DNA of 64,000 nucleotides from Wyeomyia smithii (taxonomy: Eukaryota > Arthropoda > Insecta > Diptera > Culicidae): contig NC_073695.1 in the NCBI RefSeq assembly GCF_029784165.1, positions 102,551,306 to 102,615,305 on the forward strand, given 5' to 3'. Every line of letters begins with the position of its first letter. Positions within the stretch are counted from its first letter, which is position 1. Below are positions 22,062 through 32,979 of this stretch, piece by piece. Made by a program: the position numbers and the translations under genes. The notes below the pieces were generated by a model that had not been told where the DNA came from, did not search any database, and saw only the letters and a program-made list of their open reading frames with translations.

Positions 22062-22457
22062 CGCGCTAAACCTAGCGCGCCGATGGGACAGACAAGAAGC
22101 ACGTACCTTCCTTTCTTTTTCTCCTTTGTGTTGGAGTGCACTGCACTCACCACCAAATCGTTCGACAGCAGGCAGCTACAAAGCGACACAGTAACACAAA
22201 GGCGCTTGACCTTGCGATAGAGCAATCTAGACAAAAGACACCGGTCAAAAAATGCCACCACTTGCACACACGTATTGAAATTCATCGGAGCGATTTCGAA
22301 GCACAACCGATGCTGATGCGTGTTCGGCACAGAATGGGGTTACTCCTTTCTATAATATATGCCGTTATAGCCAAAATGCAGGAATGATCACTAGCTTGAA
22401 GATAAGTGCTCTATTATCTTTTGGTGATAGCTCGAGTATCGGAGCACTGTCGTTGTC

Positions 22458-22896
22458 GAGCTTCGTAGCTCCGCTTTGACAAGCGAATGGTGATAGGTTC
22501 GAATCTTAGTAGAACCAAACCGTTCGTTCGCAAAAAGGATTTTAAGTATGGGTTTATTCTCAGGCTCTTCCATACAAAATCTTCTCTCCAGATTTAATAA
22601 CCTCTCGTCTAAAGCTTCGTTAATATCATAGACTATAGCACGTTATATGTTTTTAGAGTGATAGCTTGTAGGAGGATATGATAAGGTCGATAAGGAAGGA
22701 AGTAGGTTACTAAGTCTGGAGGAGAAGACAAAAAGCACTATAACACGGAGCAGGTTACTTCTCAATAAGTAGCACTGCAAAATGGTAAAAAAAACAGAAA
22801 TGTGCAGACAGCAAAAACGTCCGGACAATGCCACAATAGATCAAACAACTACTGGTCGCAGTGGAGTCCACACAAAAAAAAAAAACAAAAAAAAAA
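22458..22896 (+). repeat. tRNA-derived SINE, plus strand
   Basis: The head has TCGTAGCTCCG (A-box region) and GGTTCGAATCTTAG (B box), then ATTTTAAGTATGGGTTTATT and CAGGCTCTTCC. The body is diverged but ends with CACTATAACACGGAGCAGG, CACAATAGATCAAACAA and CTGGTCGCAGTGGAGTCCAC, then a long A-rich tail. Same family as 27512 and 62341, one of the more diverged copies. Confidence 0.75.
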
Positions 22897-23880
22897 TTGG
22901 AGCACTGTCCGTCCTCTACTCTATAAAATAAACCTCAATTTATGATATAATATATGACAAATTTATGAAAACTCAATTGATGACATAATTATCAATAATG
23001 CGGTTGTGTCAGATATTTCCTTCGACTTTTTTTAAGAAGTAAAAAAATGGATTTGGAAAAAAGTTTGAAGAGGATTGGTATAAACACTGTTTTTTTGTCC
23101 TAAGTTAATTTTGAATTTCAAGTTTTGTTTGTATTTATGATCGCTGCGTGTATTGCCTGCGATTGATAACACTATCACAGGTTTTGCCATAGAGCTCAAA
23201 TTAGACAAAATGAAAGATTATAGTATTTTAACAATTCCTGTGAATTTTGTTGCCCTTAGCATGATTACTTTTTCAGGGATTTAAATAAGTTTTCCCATAA
23301 GCATCTGTAGAAACGACGAACCCGGCAAGTAATAACTCTGCGATATTTTGACGCATTTCTGCACTGGCTGGAGGCTTCAAATTTCACAAGAATGGTTAAT
23401 AAGCTATAATTTTTCTAAGCAACTATTTTGAGCTTTAGAGTAGCATGTTTTTTTTGCTTTCTACGAATAGTGTAATAATTTAATTTCGAAGATCAATTGA
23501 GGAAAATATTTCAGAAACGTTAGTTTATTAGTTGCTGCTACTAGAAACCATCGTCCATAAGTATCTTGGGATGCAGTTAGTGTTAAGTGGAGGTTCGGTC
23601 CATAATGGAGGACTGGACCTAGATGCTAGTTTTTCTCCAACTTGATTTTAATGATGCGATCTTTTATTGTTCTAATCAAGAAAAAAATGATGAAAAATAA
23701 AATTTCGACTTTCCACAACCAAGTTTTTTATCGTTCGTTTTGTCGCAGGATTCCGTTGCTGGATGAGGATTTTGTTGCTGTTTTGTCACAGGATTCCTTA
23801 GATATTTTATCTCAGATTTTCTAGTTAACCGCTTTAAACTATTCCATATTGGAAATCTTGTAATTAGCAAGCTTCGAAAT
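22897..23880. other. No gene or recognised repeat
   Basis: AT-rich DNA with only short frames (60 and 64 codons near 23.64-23.87 kb, on opposite strands). No domain is recognised. Confidence 0.55.
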
Positions 23881-24720
23881 CATGTAGAACTAGTCAAAAA
23901 AAGTTCATTGAGTTTTGATCGGCGGAGCTAGACGGCCATTCATTTTCAAACGGAAAATCAGTGGATTTGTCCCAGCCTTGAATTAAATTCGCAGTATGCG
24001 CAGCTGTATAGTCTTACTGGAATACATAATGGCCATCTCCGAAGAGTTTTCAAAGAATCTGGTCAACAATTTTCTCGAAAATTTCCGTTGTATTATGAAC
24101 ACCTGAAACTTTTGTCGATGAAAATTTGTAGAAGCTCACATCGCTTGCAAACTACCCTCAAACCATCACTGGTGCTGCACTCTGAAATCGAGAAACACTA
24201 CTTTGGGACTCCGAAATACAGTTTTTTGCTGCATCCCACAATCGATTATTTTGTGCATTGTTTGGCGACTCCAGGACAAATAGTTTCCCAACAGAAAAAA
24301 CAAACTGGTGACCAGTATGACGTGAAATTATTATTTTCGGTCTATCGAACCTCTTTTTCTGAGAGAACACTGGAACGCCGTGAGCTTTACGCTTCTTATA
24401 GGCCACAGATCCAAGGTCAGTACCAAAATCGAACTGAACGTTGCCTTTTTCGTCGGATACGCTCCCTCATAACTTCAATGAATTGTAATGACCTTGCAGA
24501 CCGTGGTCGACCAGATCTTCTACGATCCTCCAGAGAGGATGTCTCCTCGTACTTGCTGATGGTTTTATGAACGAAATCCCTCTTAATCTTGCACGATTTC
24601 AGACGTTTAAATACTGTCACCAGCCCGAAACCACTTAACGACTTGCCCAAATTGCATAATCGCGCATCAAAAACAAAACACAGCTGACAGGGATAATGCC
24701 ATGACTCATGAGACCAGAAA
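23880..24720 (-). pseudogene. Tc1/mariner-type transposase relic 1
   Basis: The minus-strand frame 24863-24417 contains a helix-turn-helix segment KLKSCKIKRDFVHKTISKYE (start diverged), then ETSSLEDRRRSGRPRSAR, the GRPR-type linker, and MRERIRRKRQRSVR. After a frameshift, 24406-24158 gives CYKKRKAHGVPVF-like text, FSVGKLFVLESPNNAQNNRL and FQSAAPVMV, the region around the first and second catalytic Asp of mariner-like transposases. The Asp expected in FSDEKLF is replaced (FSVGKLF). The C-terminal third to about 23880 is degraded. Right-hand limits and TIRs were not identified. Confidence 0.75.
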
Positions 24721-24864
24721 TCCATTCCACTCACCATTTTTAAATTCAAGGTGGTGACATCCGGTTCGTCTGGTATCGTTTTGAGGTCTCTGGGCATCGT
24801 CATGATTCCGATTTTGGAATCCAAAATGGCGTCTGAAATCGTTTTCCGGTCTCTGGATATCATG

Positions 24865-25748
24865 AACCCAGTCTGAAAACACCCGTACTGGATGGCATTT
24901 GACTTGGTTCCATTTAACTGTTTTTATGGCTTCAAGAAGCCCCAAAATGGAATCTATTCCGAAAGGACCGTTTTGGGGGCATATCACCAAAGCCATAATT
25001 GCCTCTGAAAGAAATTTTATAAACTTTGAACCAATAATTGTCTCTACAGCACGTGTTTACTCACAATTTCCCTTTGTTACGTCGATCAGCCGTTCTCATT
25101 GTGTACGTTCTTTGTTTGAGTTTTTCTATAGTTTTTAACTATGAGTTATTTTCAAAAGTACTCAAAAATCAATGGCAAGTTTGACTTTTGCGCGGGATTG
25201 GACGCCAACCACGTCAAAGTCGCTAAGGTCGCAGCCTAACATCAGATAACAAAAAGGAAGAAGAGGAAAATAAAGCCCAGGAAGGACAAATTTACGGCGC
25301 AGGGATAGCTGACTGAAGGTAAAAAAAATATTTGGGGCTTTGTTATTGCGATTCTAAAGATTTATAGCATATTGAAACTTTAAACGCGTTTTTCTCAAAA
25401 CCATGTTTTCAAAAATTTTGCGAAAAAAAATTAAAACATAATCATGTGTACTTCACTAGGGACCCTTATGTAGATAATGAAAAAAATTTTGTTTTGGTTA
25501 TAGGTGGCGTTGGGCACGACTTCTACTGCTCGCCGCGGAAGAAATTTAAAAAAAAGCGTTTCACGGCAATCGCTGCACAGCCGCCATTTTGTAAAAAAAT
25601 AGCAATAATTTTTTTTTCTATTCTCCAAGAGTTGCTTAATTGAATGATATATTATTTATATACCTTACATCTCAAATGTCCTTTAAAAAAAATCATGAAA
25701 AAAGCCTTGTTTTCTTGAGCATTTGGTAGATATTACCTCTTAAGGCTG
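24865..25748. other. No gene; possible low-copy repeat text
   Basis: AT-rich, with anonymous frames on both strands (24899-25138; 25431-25643) and no recognisable motif. 24.73-24.87 kb has TTTTAAATTC/TTTTGGAATCCAAAATGGCG-type phrases like those inside the Helitron arrays, but too little for a call. Confidence 0.45.
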
Positions 25749-26120
25749 TGCGAAATTTCGCAAAATTTCGAGGTGTCCGAAATTCGACGAAATTTTTCTC
25801 GAAATTCTTCATAAAATAACTAAATTTTATGAATTTTAGGCCAATTTTTTCGTTGATTCGTATTAAAAAGAAGGTTTAGAGGTGTTTAGAGTCTACCTAA
25901 GTGAACAGTTTTCAAGAAAATGCCGGAAATTAGGAAAAATATAGTAAACCCCAGATTTTTTAAAAATTTTCAAGGCTCGATACTCCTACTACTCGAAACT
26001 CCAGACCTTATAACAGCAAAAAAATTGGTTGAGAAATCAGCAGTTGATATTATTTGTTGAAAAAGTGTGTTCTCAATTTCGTTAAATTTCGAGAAACCCG
26101 AGATTTCGCGAAATTTCGCA
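25749..26120. mobile_element. MITE with about 50-bp TIRs rich in GAAATTTCG
   Basis: Left end TGCGAAATTTCGCAAAATTT and right end (read inward) TGCGAAATTTCGCGAAATCT continue as imperfect inverted repeats for about 50 bp (CGAGGTGTCCGAAATTCGAC versus CGGGTTTCTCGAAATTTAAC). Total 372 bp, non-coding. The palindromic motif GCGAAATTTCGC sits at both tips. The target duplication is not clear. Confidence 0.65.
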
Positions 26121-26186
26121 AATCCTTCGAACATGTATTAAAAAATAGACTTTTTCGGATGGCGATAACAAAAACAAAGACAGATA

Positions 26187-26525
26187 CAGTCAGGTCGCTT
26201 TTTACGCAGTTTTTTTTAACGCGGGTTGCTTTCCTCCATTACTCAAAAACGGTACATGATATCGGCCTCATTTCAATCACGTTTTCCGTTTAAGGCCACG
26301 AGTGATCATATACCAGTTTTCAAAAAAATTCACAATTTTTGGTGTAAATACTCAAAATTTAAAATATTGAATTTTGGTCTCTAGATTGGCCACTATCATA
26401 TTCAAACGAGGTTTTAACGTTTTAGGACGGTTTTCTTTATTATATTCGCAACTCAAAAAAGTCGTTTTTTACGCGGGCCCATACAAATTTGGAACGCATC
26501 CCTCGCGTAAAAAACGACCTTAGTG
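26187..26525. mobile_element. TA-flanked MITE, Tc1/mariner type
   Basis: Left TIR CAGTCAGGTCGCTTTTTACG and right TIR (read inward) CACTAAGGTCGTTTTTTACG, each with TA outside (26185-26186, 26526-26527). Subterminal ACGCGGG occurs on both sides. 339 bp, no coding frame. It lies just left of mariner relic 2, but its ends cannot be tied to that relic. Confidence 0.75.
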
Positions 26526-26599
26526 TAATCGAGTTTGATCAATTTCCCCTCAGTTTTTGCGACAAAATTGTTGAAGTAGATTTTACGCTTCAGGTGTGC

Positions 26600-27400
26600 T
26601 CAGAAATTCTCGATGATATGCAGCTGGGGGACGTTGAGCGGGTTCACCGACTGGGATATTACATCAATATTCAGTCGTCCATGTCCTCCAACGATCGCTT
26701 CGTGAAGTGAGCAGACCTCAGATCCAGCGCGTCGCTCTTATGATATTTCTTGATGAACGACGCAGGCACTTCGTACTATAAATTTCCCCGTTTACGGGCA
26801 GTCCGGAACGAAAAAGAGCGGCTTTGACATCCCCTTCTCGTTGATTGTCAGCCACAGCAGCATCTTTTTTGGGAACTTAGTGTGTGAAAAAAACTTTATT
26901 TCGGAGCTCACTTTCTTCGTGGGGGAAGAAAAATACGAAGTGCCCTGCCAGTAGTTGCCATCCAGGGTGAGATAAGTCTTCTCGTCTATCACTACCGCCA
27001 CGTCGGGATTCGCCGGAAAAATAGACTTGACCATCTTATTCAGCCGCTGCCTACAGCTCCGAGACCAGTGAATGGGACTGCAACTTCCTAACATGTATGT
27101 CCGCAGTTATGTAGCCACTTCTCTATCGGTTTTCCTCTTCAGCATTTTTTGTAGCTTCTTGTCGCTCACGGTCGTCGGCCGTCCGGAACCGGGATTTCTT
27201 TCAATGTTCTGATTGTTGTCCAATAATGCCAAAATGTTGTAAATGCCGGAACAGGCGCATCCGGCGTCCACAAAGTGCCGCAAGAGAGCCGTTTTCGACG
27301 CGGCGGGGTTCTGTTCTTTGAACGCGCACACTTCTGACTATTATGGCCATCACGATTGGCGTTCGACTGATAGAGCTGTCAATTTTTTTTATCGGCTGAC
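26600..27400 (-). pseudogene. Tc1/mariner-type transposase relic 2
   Basis: 27331-27107 (minus) carries an N-terminal helix-turn-helix region (NPAASKTALLRHFVDAGCAC, IERNPGSGRPTTVSDKK). 27094-26792 carries the DDE core: VVIDEKTYLTLDGNYWQGTS with the first catalytic Asp, then YFSSPTKKVSSEIKFFSHTK and KMLLWLTINEKGMSKPLFFV. After a frameshift, PVNGEIYSTKCL-like text continues to about 26700; the second and third catalytic residues are not preserved. The frame is broken at about 27100 and 26790. This family differs from relic 1 and is nearer relic 3. Confidence 0.8.
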
Positions 27401-27511
27401 TCATGGGTTACTATGATTGATGCTTCATGGGTAGTTTCGTCAGTGCGTGTGACGGTAAACCCATGAAAAATCGGCAACTGTGTCCATTATTTAATGTAAA
27501 CATTCATTAGA

Positions 27512-27953
27512 GGAGCTCCGTAGCCGCAAGGTCACAGAGTCCGCCTTGGTAAGCAGGTGGTCGTGGGTTCGAATCTTAGTAGAATCAGGCCATTTGGTTG
27601 CCAAAGGACTTTAGCATGGGTTTATTCTCAGGCTTCCCACCAAGTACCTTTCCTTCAATCTGAATTCTACAGTACCTCTGTTGACCCTCCTTCATAACAT
27701 ATGAAAGTACTCTCCAGGGAATTGTAACTAGGCGATATTGTTAGGAGGGACAGAGGCTCGGTATAGTAGAGTAGTAAGCTTGAAACGGAAAGGTAAAATT
27801 TATACACATGCACCAATACGAATGATAAGCGTATAACTTACTTCAATAGTGATACTGCCAATAATATGAAGTGCGGAGTACAGAAAACACCTAGGCAATA
27901 TCACAATAGATCTAAGCTCTGGTCGCAGTGAAGAGTCCACACAGAAAAAAAAA
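27512..27953 (+). repeat. tRNA-derived SINE, best-preserved copy
   Basis: The head GGAGCTCCGTAGCCGCAAGG contains the A box (TAGCCGCAAGG), and GTGGGTTCGAATCTTAGTAG the B box, about 35 bp apart. The body has GGGTTTATTCTCAGGCTTCC, CAGGGAATTGTAACTAGGCG, GGTATAGTAGAGTAGTAAGC, AATAGTGATACTGCCAATAA and GGAGTACAGAAAACACCT, ending CTCTGGTCGCAGTGAAGAGT with an A-rich tail. Length is about 440 bp. It would be transcribed by RNA polymerase III and mobilised by a LINE. It is not a tRNA gene: there is no pairing acceptor stem. Confidence 0.8.
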
Positions 27954-28494
27954 CATTCATTAATCTTTCGGTGCTAAAACCACAGACAAAGAGACGTACC
28001 ACTCCATACAAAATTCCAAAAAATGCGGTTCCGATCAGTTTGTGCGACATCTGTCGAACATATTCCGCAAAATATAAACTTTCATCATTTCTAGCATTTA
28101 CCATTGACACAAGATAATTGTAGTTCTCTTGTTTTTTTTTCCGCTTTAGTTTTGTGTAAAGAAATCTCAATTCCGATTGACTTCGCTTAAAATAATTAGG
28201 CAACAGTTAAGTCAACTAACACTAACAATTGACACCTAGAATCACATCGCTCGTTCTAATCACTTGCTCATGAATCGTAATACGTGATCATTCTGATTCA
28301 TTAAGTAGTTCACAGAATAGTACCCCTCAAAGATTTACAACGTGAGAGAATGTAACAACGAAAAGCATTTCCATGACGTTTGAATTTAAAATAGCTTATT
28401 ATGCAATTCTGCATACCAAATTGGCCCGAGTTCTTTACGCAAACCAATTTCCATAAGTCAATAACTGCAACACCGCTTGCCGTTTCCTTTTCAG

Positions 28495-28653
28495 AATACG
28501 GACGACAATGTACAGACATCGGATGCCTCTTCAGCCAGGTGTGCGTGATGGCCTACGATTCCTGTTCCCTTGGTCAGCGTGACGGCAACGAATGCGGACG
28601 CTATCCAACATGCAAGAAGAAAACCGAAGCAGGTTTAGCCGCAGGTCCTAGTG
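28495..28653 (+). CDS. Host gene, internal Cys-rich exon
   Basis: A 159-bp exon with acceptor TTTCCTTTTCAG before 28495 and donor GTG|GTAATT after 28653. It opens and closes one base into a codon. It encodes EYGRQCTDIGCLFSQVCVMA, then YDSCSLGQRDGNECGRYPTC and KKKTEAGLAAGPS. Six cysteines (C-x4-C-x5-C-x6-C-x9-C-x5-C) suggest a disulfide-bonded extracellular domain. The upstream coding exons, presumably with a signal peptide, were not found in this window and may lie left of it. Both downstream exons (28941 and 32077) accept the same phase. The family is not recognised; the protein is probably secreted or membrane-anchored (inference). Confidence 0.75.
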
Positions 28654-28940
28654 GTAATTATACCTAAAGACACACACCCACACCCACAAACATTCCCACA
28701 GCCATGCGGTGCATAGAGTTTTTCTTTTCATGTGCTAGAGCGTATCCTTGTTCCGTGGAATTGTGTAGAATGTTCTTTTTTTTATAATGTAAGGAAATCA
28801 TCATTTCGTACCAGTACGCAAGTCCATTTATTAGTCTGCATTATTTGAACAAAAACACAGCAACACCACATTGTTGTTTTAGTAGCATGTTCTGTCTGCA
28901 CGCAAATCTAACTGTCGGTCGTTATTCATCGTAATTGCAG

Positions 28941-29386
28941 GTGTCCTAAGTCTCAATCCAGCACCGGAAAACACTAAAGCGAAAGACGCCGTCTACCCGA
29001 ACATGCCGATCGATCCAAACTACATTTTCGGCAGCGTTCAAACCACCAAATCTCCATTTTTCAGCAATTATCCGCAACCGGGTGTTGGTAGTCCTGCTGT
29101 CTTCCAACCGATGTACCCTCCTTTGAATCAACCTCCACCCGGAGCACAAGTTCCTATTGCCTTCGGGGCCTCTCCCCAGAATCCCTACTATCCAAGACCC
29201 CAAAACACAGCGACCACGACCGAACCTAGTTTGTGGAACCAGTTCCTTTACAACAAACAACCAGACAAGCGACCTCGAAACGGCGGCCCTCGACTAAACT
29301 CGCCCTTCCTACTGATGCTAACTGCATGCACAATGACACTAAGTGGTCTTTTGAGACGGACGGCCCGGGCTACATTCTGGTTATAA
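28941..29386 (+). CDS. Host gene, proximal alternative terminal exon (isoform A)
   Basis: The acceptor CGTAATTGCAG ends at 28940. Joining to 28653 completes a Gly codon and continues GVLSLNPAPENTKAKDAVYP, then a Pro/Asn/Tyr/Gln-rich tract (NYPQPGVGSPAVFQPMYPPL, NQPPPGAQVPIAFGASPQNP), ending after PRLNSPFLLMLTACTMTLSG and a short basic tail at TAA 29384-29386. The hydrophobic stretch near the end could be a membrane or anchor segment, unlike isoform B. About 148 residues come from this exon. A polyadenylation signal AATAAA occurs at 30029. Low-consensus internal donors (29087, 29345) are in phase with 32077, so a cassette use cannot be excluded. Confidence 0.7.
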
Positions 29387-30028
29387 AACACTTTTTACCA
29401 CCCACACGGAAAACTAAATTTCCTTTTTTTGTTTACTACCCGGCCATCACCCCGCATTGTTTTTACCCATTGTGTTGGCTTTCTGTTTTTGCGTCGTTCA
29501 AACACAAATTCATGTTTCCCTCTAAGCTCACATTCATTCATAACTACCAGCACGTTTAGAAGGAAAGGCGTAGAAGCTGTGTAATTTTTGGCGTGCTAAT
29601 TAACGATACGAACGGAAAGACTAACAGGAAATGATGATGAACTTGAAAACTCCAATTAGAGACTTAATTAAAAATAATAGTAAACATCGCACCCAACCAA
29701 CCAGCGAACAAAACGTGTGCGTGTGTATGTGTATGCGTATCCCCGCTTTCGGAGGGTAATCTAGAACAATTTACACCGGCCAGCACCCAAAATTCCTGCG
29801 TCCCGAAATGACAGTGTTTGGAATAATGGCACCGCGTAGAGAGTCTGGCAAATTAGGTGAAAATGAGCTACGGTTTTTCGTCTGTTTATTAGTGCTCCTA
29901 TCCTAGAGCATTAAGCTTGAATTTACTGGCAGGAAGTAGTTGATCAAAAAGTCTAATATTCTGTTAACCATTGGGAGTCGTAAATTGCCGTCCAGAACTG
30001 GTTAGTATTTTTTGGTTAGCAACACGCA

Positions 30029-30034
30029 AATAAA
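30029..30034 (+). terminator. Candidate poly(A) signal, isoform A
   Basis: AATAAA in ACGCAAATAAAAATTAA, about 640 bp after the isoform A stop. Other AATAAA sites follow (about 30670), so the used site is uncertain. Confidence 0.35.
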
Positions 30035-30299
30035 AATTAATTTCTGTTTAATGGTTACCACGAAGGGGGGAATCACAGCGCAGCAAAACTTTTTTTTTTT
30101 TGCTTACGTTCAAACTTTGAATCTGTTATTGACCAATTTAAATACTTTGCTGGATCTCTCTTCGCCAGTATATTAATTGAATTCACACTAAAACAACAAA
30201 TTAGCTCTCGCGTTGTAAATTGTTCTGAGCATACACAAAAAACGCTACCAATACGTATTGTTCGCGGTGAATCCCCTTTAACAAACTTACCAAAAGCCA

Positions 30300-32000
30300 T
30301 CTCTCAGATAATTGCTTGTCGGGACTTGAGCACGCATACCATATTCACAAGCTATCAGCATCTATAATGAAGTCACGAATTATCATACTGTAGCTAAGCT
30401 ATCAATCATTGTGAACAAACAACATCCGGTAGGGAAACGAAATTAAAACAGGAACAGTCAGAAGCACATCGGCGAAGCAAAATAACAAACAAATGCAATC
30501 CTAGCTTTGTTCAAATTTCCATTGAATATCAATCAGTTGAATGGCCAAATTGTTAGTGAGCTCAATTAAATTGAGCTCGATAAAAAATCGAACGATAAAA
30601 CAGGCGCCACCTTTCGGTTCTAGAGTAGAAATGCAATCGCAGTTGAATTTGAAGTAAACTAAAGGATACAAATAAACTTATTATTATGAGAGAAGAAGAC
30701 AACACCTTTTGAAGGAAATGTGTATAGTGAAAAACAAAAAAAAAATATAAGAGAACGTAGTAGTGAACACAAAACTATTGGGAAGTTCTTCCATTTAAAA
30801 AAGTTCAAATACAGAACATATTCAAACTATTGACGCTACCAAAATGTTGTACGAGGAAACGAAAACAAAACGCAATCCATTCATCTTCCGGCCCCACGCT
30901 CGCATATCGGTAAGCTATTATATTTCACAAGCAAAACCAAGCAAGTTAGAAACAGAAAAAAAAACTCACTCGGTTTACGGATAAGTGAGCAGAAACCAAC
31001 ACTAAACCGTAGTTGTGTTAGAATAACAATGGAGGAAAACAGGAAAATTACACACAGTAAAACTATATAAATTTAAACGCAACAGCCTTATACCTGATTA
31101 GATTTTAGTCCTCGTCGTGAGCCTGAAGAAAGCCACGCAAACAAACAGGACAAACAAGTTTTACACTATCCAGTTGTACCCTCCTTAAACTGAATATTTA
31201 GCGAAATAGAAACAGGCAAGTCAACACCGGCAAAACAGTTCCAATGCACCCAGAAAGACACAAATATACAAACATTATTGTCAGAGCACGGAAAGCGGAA
31301 GAATGGAAATGTTTTATGAAAATTTCCCTCGACAGAGGCCGTAAACTCTAATCCTCCTCGCGCTCTCCAACTCGAGTAGGCTTTTTCATCAGCCACCTTT
31401 TCTCTACACTGGCAAGGAACCACATCGACACATTGGGATTCAGTAAAGGTCCTAATAGAATATTAGGAAGGTAGGAGGAAAAAGCTGACTGAGAGGTTTC
31501 TTTATTTTTTCGGCACAGGAATAACAACGAACGCGAAGAAGATGGTGTAAATACTTTAAATAGGGAAAATTTTAATTATAGCAGAAAAGTATCAGAATCA
31601 GAAGGATTAGTCTTACTAACAGATGTATTTTTTTGTACTTGCTAACTCTCTATGTTATCGTGCAGTGATTTCTACCCGGAATATTGTTTAACTTCGAATA
31701 TAGAAAACAAGCAAACATGGGACGTTAAACTGGTTCAAGTGACAGTATCGAATTACGCAGCATTCCGAGAATCACTGCAGACATGTATATTGTAAAATAA
31801 TGATATATTTCGGTGACGGTGCATTACATTTAAAATCGTTATTGTTCCAAGAACGTAGCATTAATCAATTACTTTTGTTAAATTTTTTTTCATCAGCTCA
31901 GGTATATCAGTTCTCTTGTTTAGTTTAGAAAACAACATTGATAAATTGTAATAATAGCTTTTCGTTCTATTTGCTCCATTTTCAATTTTCTTTGTGTTAC
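30300..32000 (+). other. Intron / isoform A 3' UTR interval, no repeats seen
   Basis: Unlike most of the window, 29.4-32.0 kb shows no recognisable transposon. It holds A-rich tracts, ACAAACAAAC-like words and no coding frame above 85 codons. This agrees with it being an intron of the host gene plus a possible long 3' UTR of isoform A. Confidence 0.5.
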
Positions 32001-32076
32001 TAAAACCACCCTTCTATTGTTTTTTTTTTCTTTTTTTTATCCACCTCCTTCCCTGCCGTGCGTGTGAATTTTTTAG

Positions 32077-32795
32077 ACAACACTAACGATCTGTATAGTA
32101 ACAAACCGGCCCCGCCTAAGACCGCTCCGCCGTCCAGTGACGATGACGTTTTGTCTACTTTGGGATTGGGTCCTAGTATGCCAAACAGCAATCGGCCAGC
32201 GGCTGTCAATCCTAATCCATACGGAAATCCTTACCCAGTGCTTCCCCCTAGCCAACCCAAACCCACTGCTCCATACTATCCCCCAGGAGGTAACAACAAC
32301 TATTACGGAGATGGTGGTGCTGGTGGTAATGCAGGAAATCGTCGTCCTGGACAGTTTGATGGTTCCACAGGTAACATTGTGGTACCAACACAAAAACCAA
32401 CCTCTTCCTCTGGTGGTGGTTTCTTCGGTAGCATTCTTGGTGGTATACAAAATGCGGTTTCCAATGCCGTTAAGCAACAGGTCGGGACATACATCAACCA
32501 ACGGTTGGGCATTGGGCCGGCTGCCGGTCAAGCTGGCGGTGCAGGAGGCCTTGGTTCACTGTTCGACGCCAGAAACTTCATCAACAACAAAAACACGGGA
32601 AGTCTCTTCAGCGAACGAAAACCTGCCGATTCATCGTCATCGCTACCTGGCCATCCCTACCCGATTACTGTTGATCAACGTAGCCAGGTTTATGGGGCTA
32701 ACCCACAACCAAACCGTGGAACTTCACGTGAAATAGGTGGTCGCCAACAGAACGCTGGTAGTACTCCTGCACCATACGGATGGAAGCTGGATTGA
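32077..32795 (+). CDS. Host gene, distal alternative terminal exon (isoform B)
   Basis: A strong polypyrimidine tract (TTTTTTTTTTCTTTTTTTTA) leads to TTTTTTAG at 32076. The frame opens one base into a codon, in phase with the Cys-rich exon. It encodes DNTNDLYSNKPAPPKTAPPS, NPNPYGNPYPVLPPSQPKPT, a Gly/Asn-rich tract, then SSSGGGFFGSILGGIQNAVS, a Gly/Ala-rich stretch, and ends STPAPYGWKLD at TGA 32793-32795. About 239 residues are encoded. It is low-complexity and extracellular-like, with no hydrophobic C-terminus, so this isoform may be secreted. AATAAA lies at 32971, about 175 bp after the stop. Confidence 0.8.
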
Positions 32796-32970
32796 GCAAG
32801 CCTGACAAATCTCCAATGCTGAGGAAAACGATATTAACCAGTAAATTAACGATACTCCACCAGACGTTTCTGGTTGAAAAATACACATGAACAAATATTT
32901 CTTAACTATCTAGTGAAACTAGACTTAGTTTAGCAACATCCGAACCCAGAATGATTATTTTTTTGTATCT

Positions 32971-32976
32971 AATAAA
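32971..32976 (+). terminator. Candidate poly(A) signal, isoform B
   Basis: AATAAA in GTATCTAATAAATTAACATT, about 175 bp after the isoform B stop. It is the first such signal downstream. Confidence 0.6.
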
Positions 32977-32979
32977 TTA

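Larger units (their letters stand above)
16560..22340 (-). mobile_element. I-like non-LTR retrotransposon, near full length, inactive
   Basis: Minus-strand element with ORF1 (zinc-knuckle nucleocapsid-like) and ORF2 (endonuclease, RT, RNase H). The domain set and C-terminal RNase H resemble I-clade elements such as mosquito MosquI; the clade is from recall. The ORF2 ATG at 20697 overlaps the ORF1 stop as ATGCCTAA. Outer limits are approximate: the 3' UTR reaches about 16560 and the 5' UTR about 22340. At least five inactivating changes are visible. Confidence 0.8.

Noticed and set aside
29080..29095. G|GTAGTC at 29087 as the normal donor to 32077
   Set aside because: In phase but weak consensus, and the reading continues with coherent composition to a stop; kept only as an alternative.
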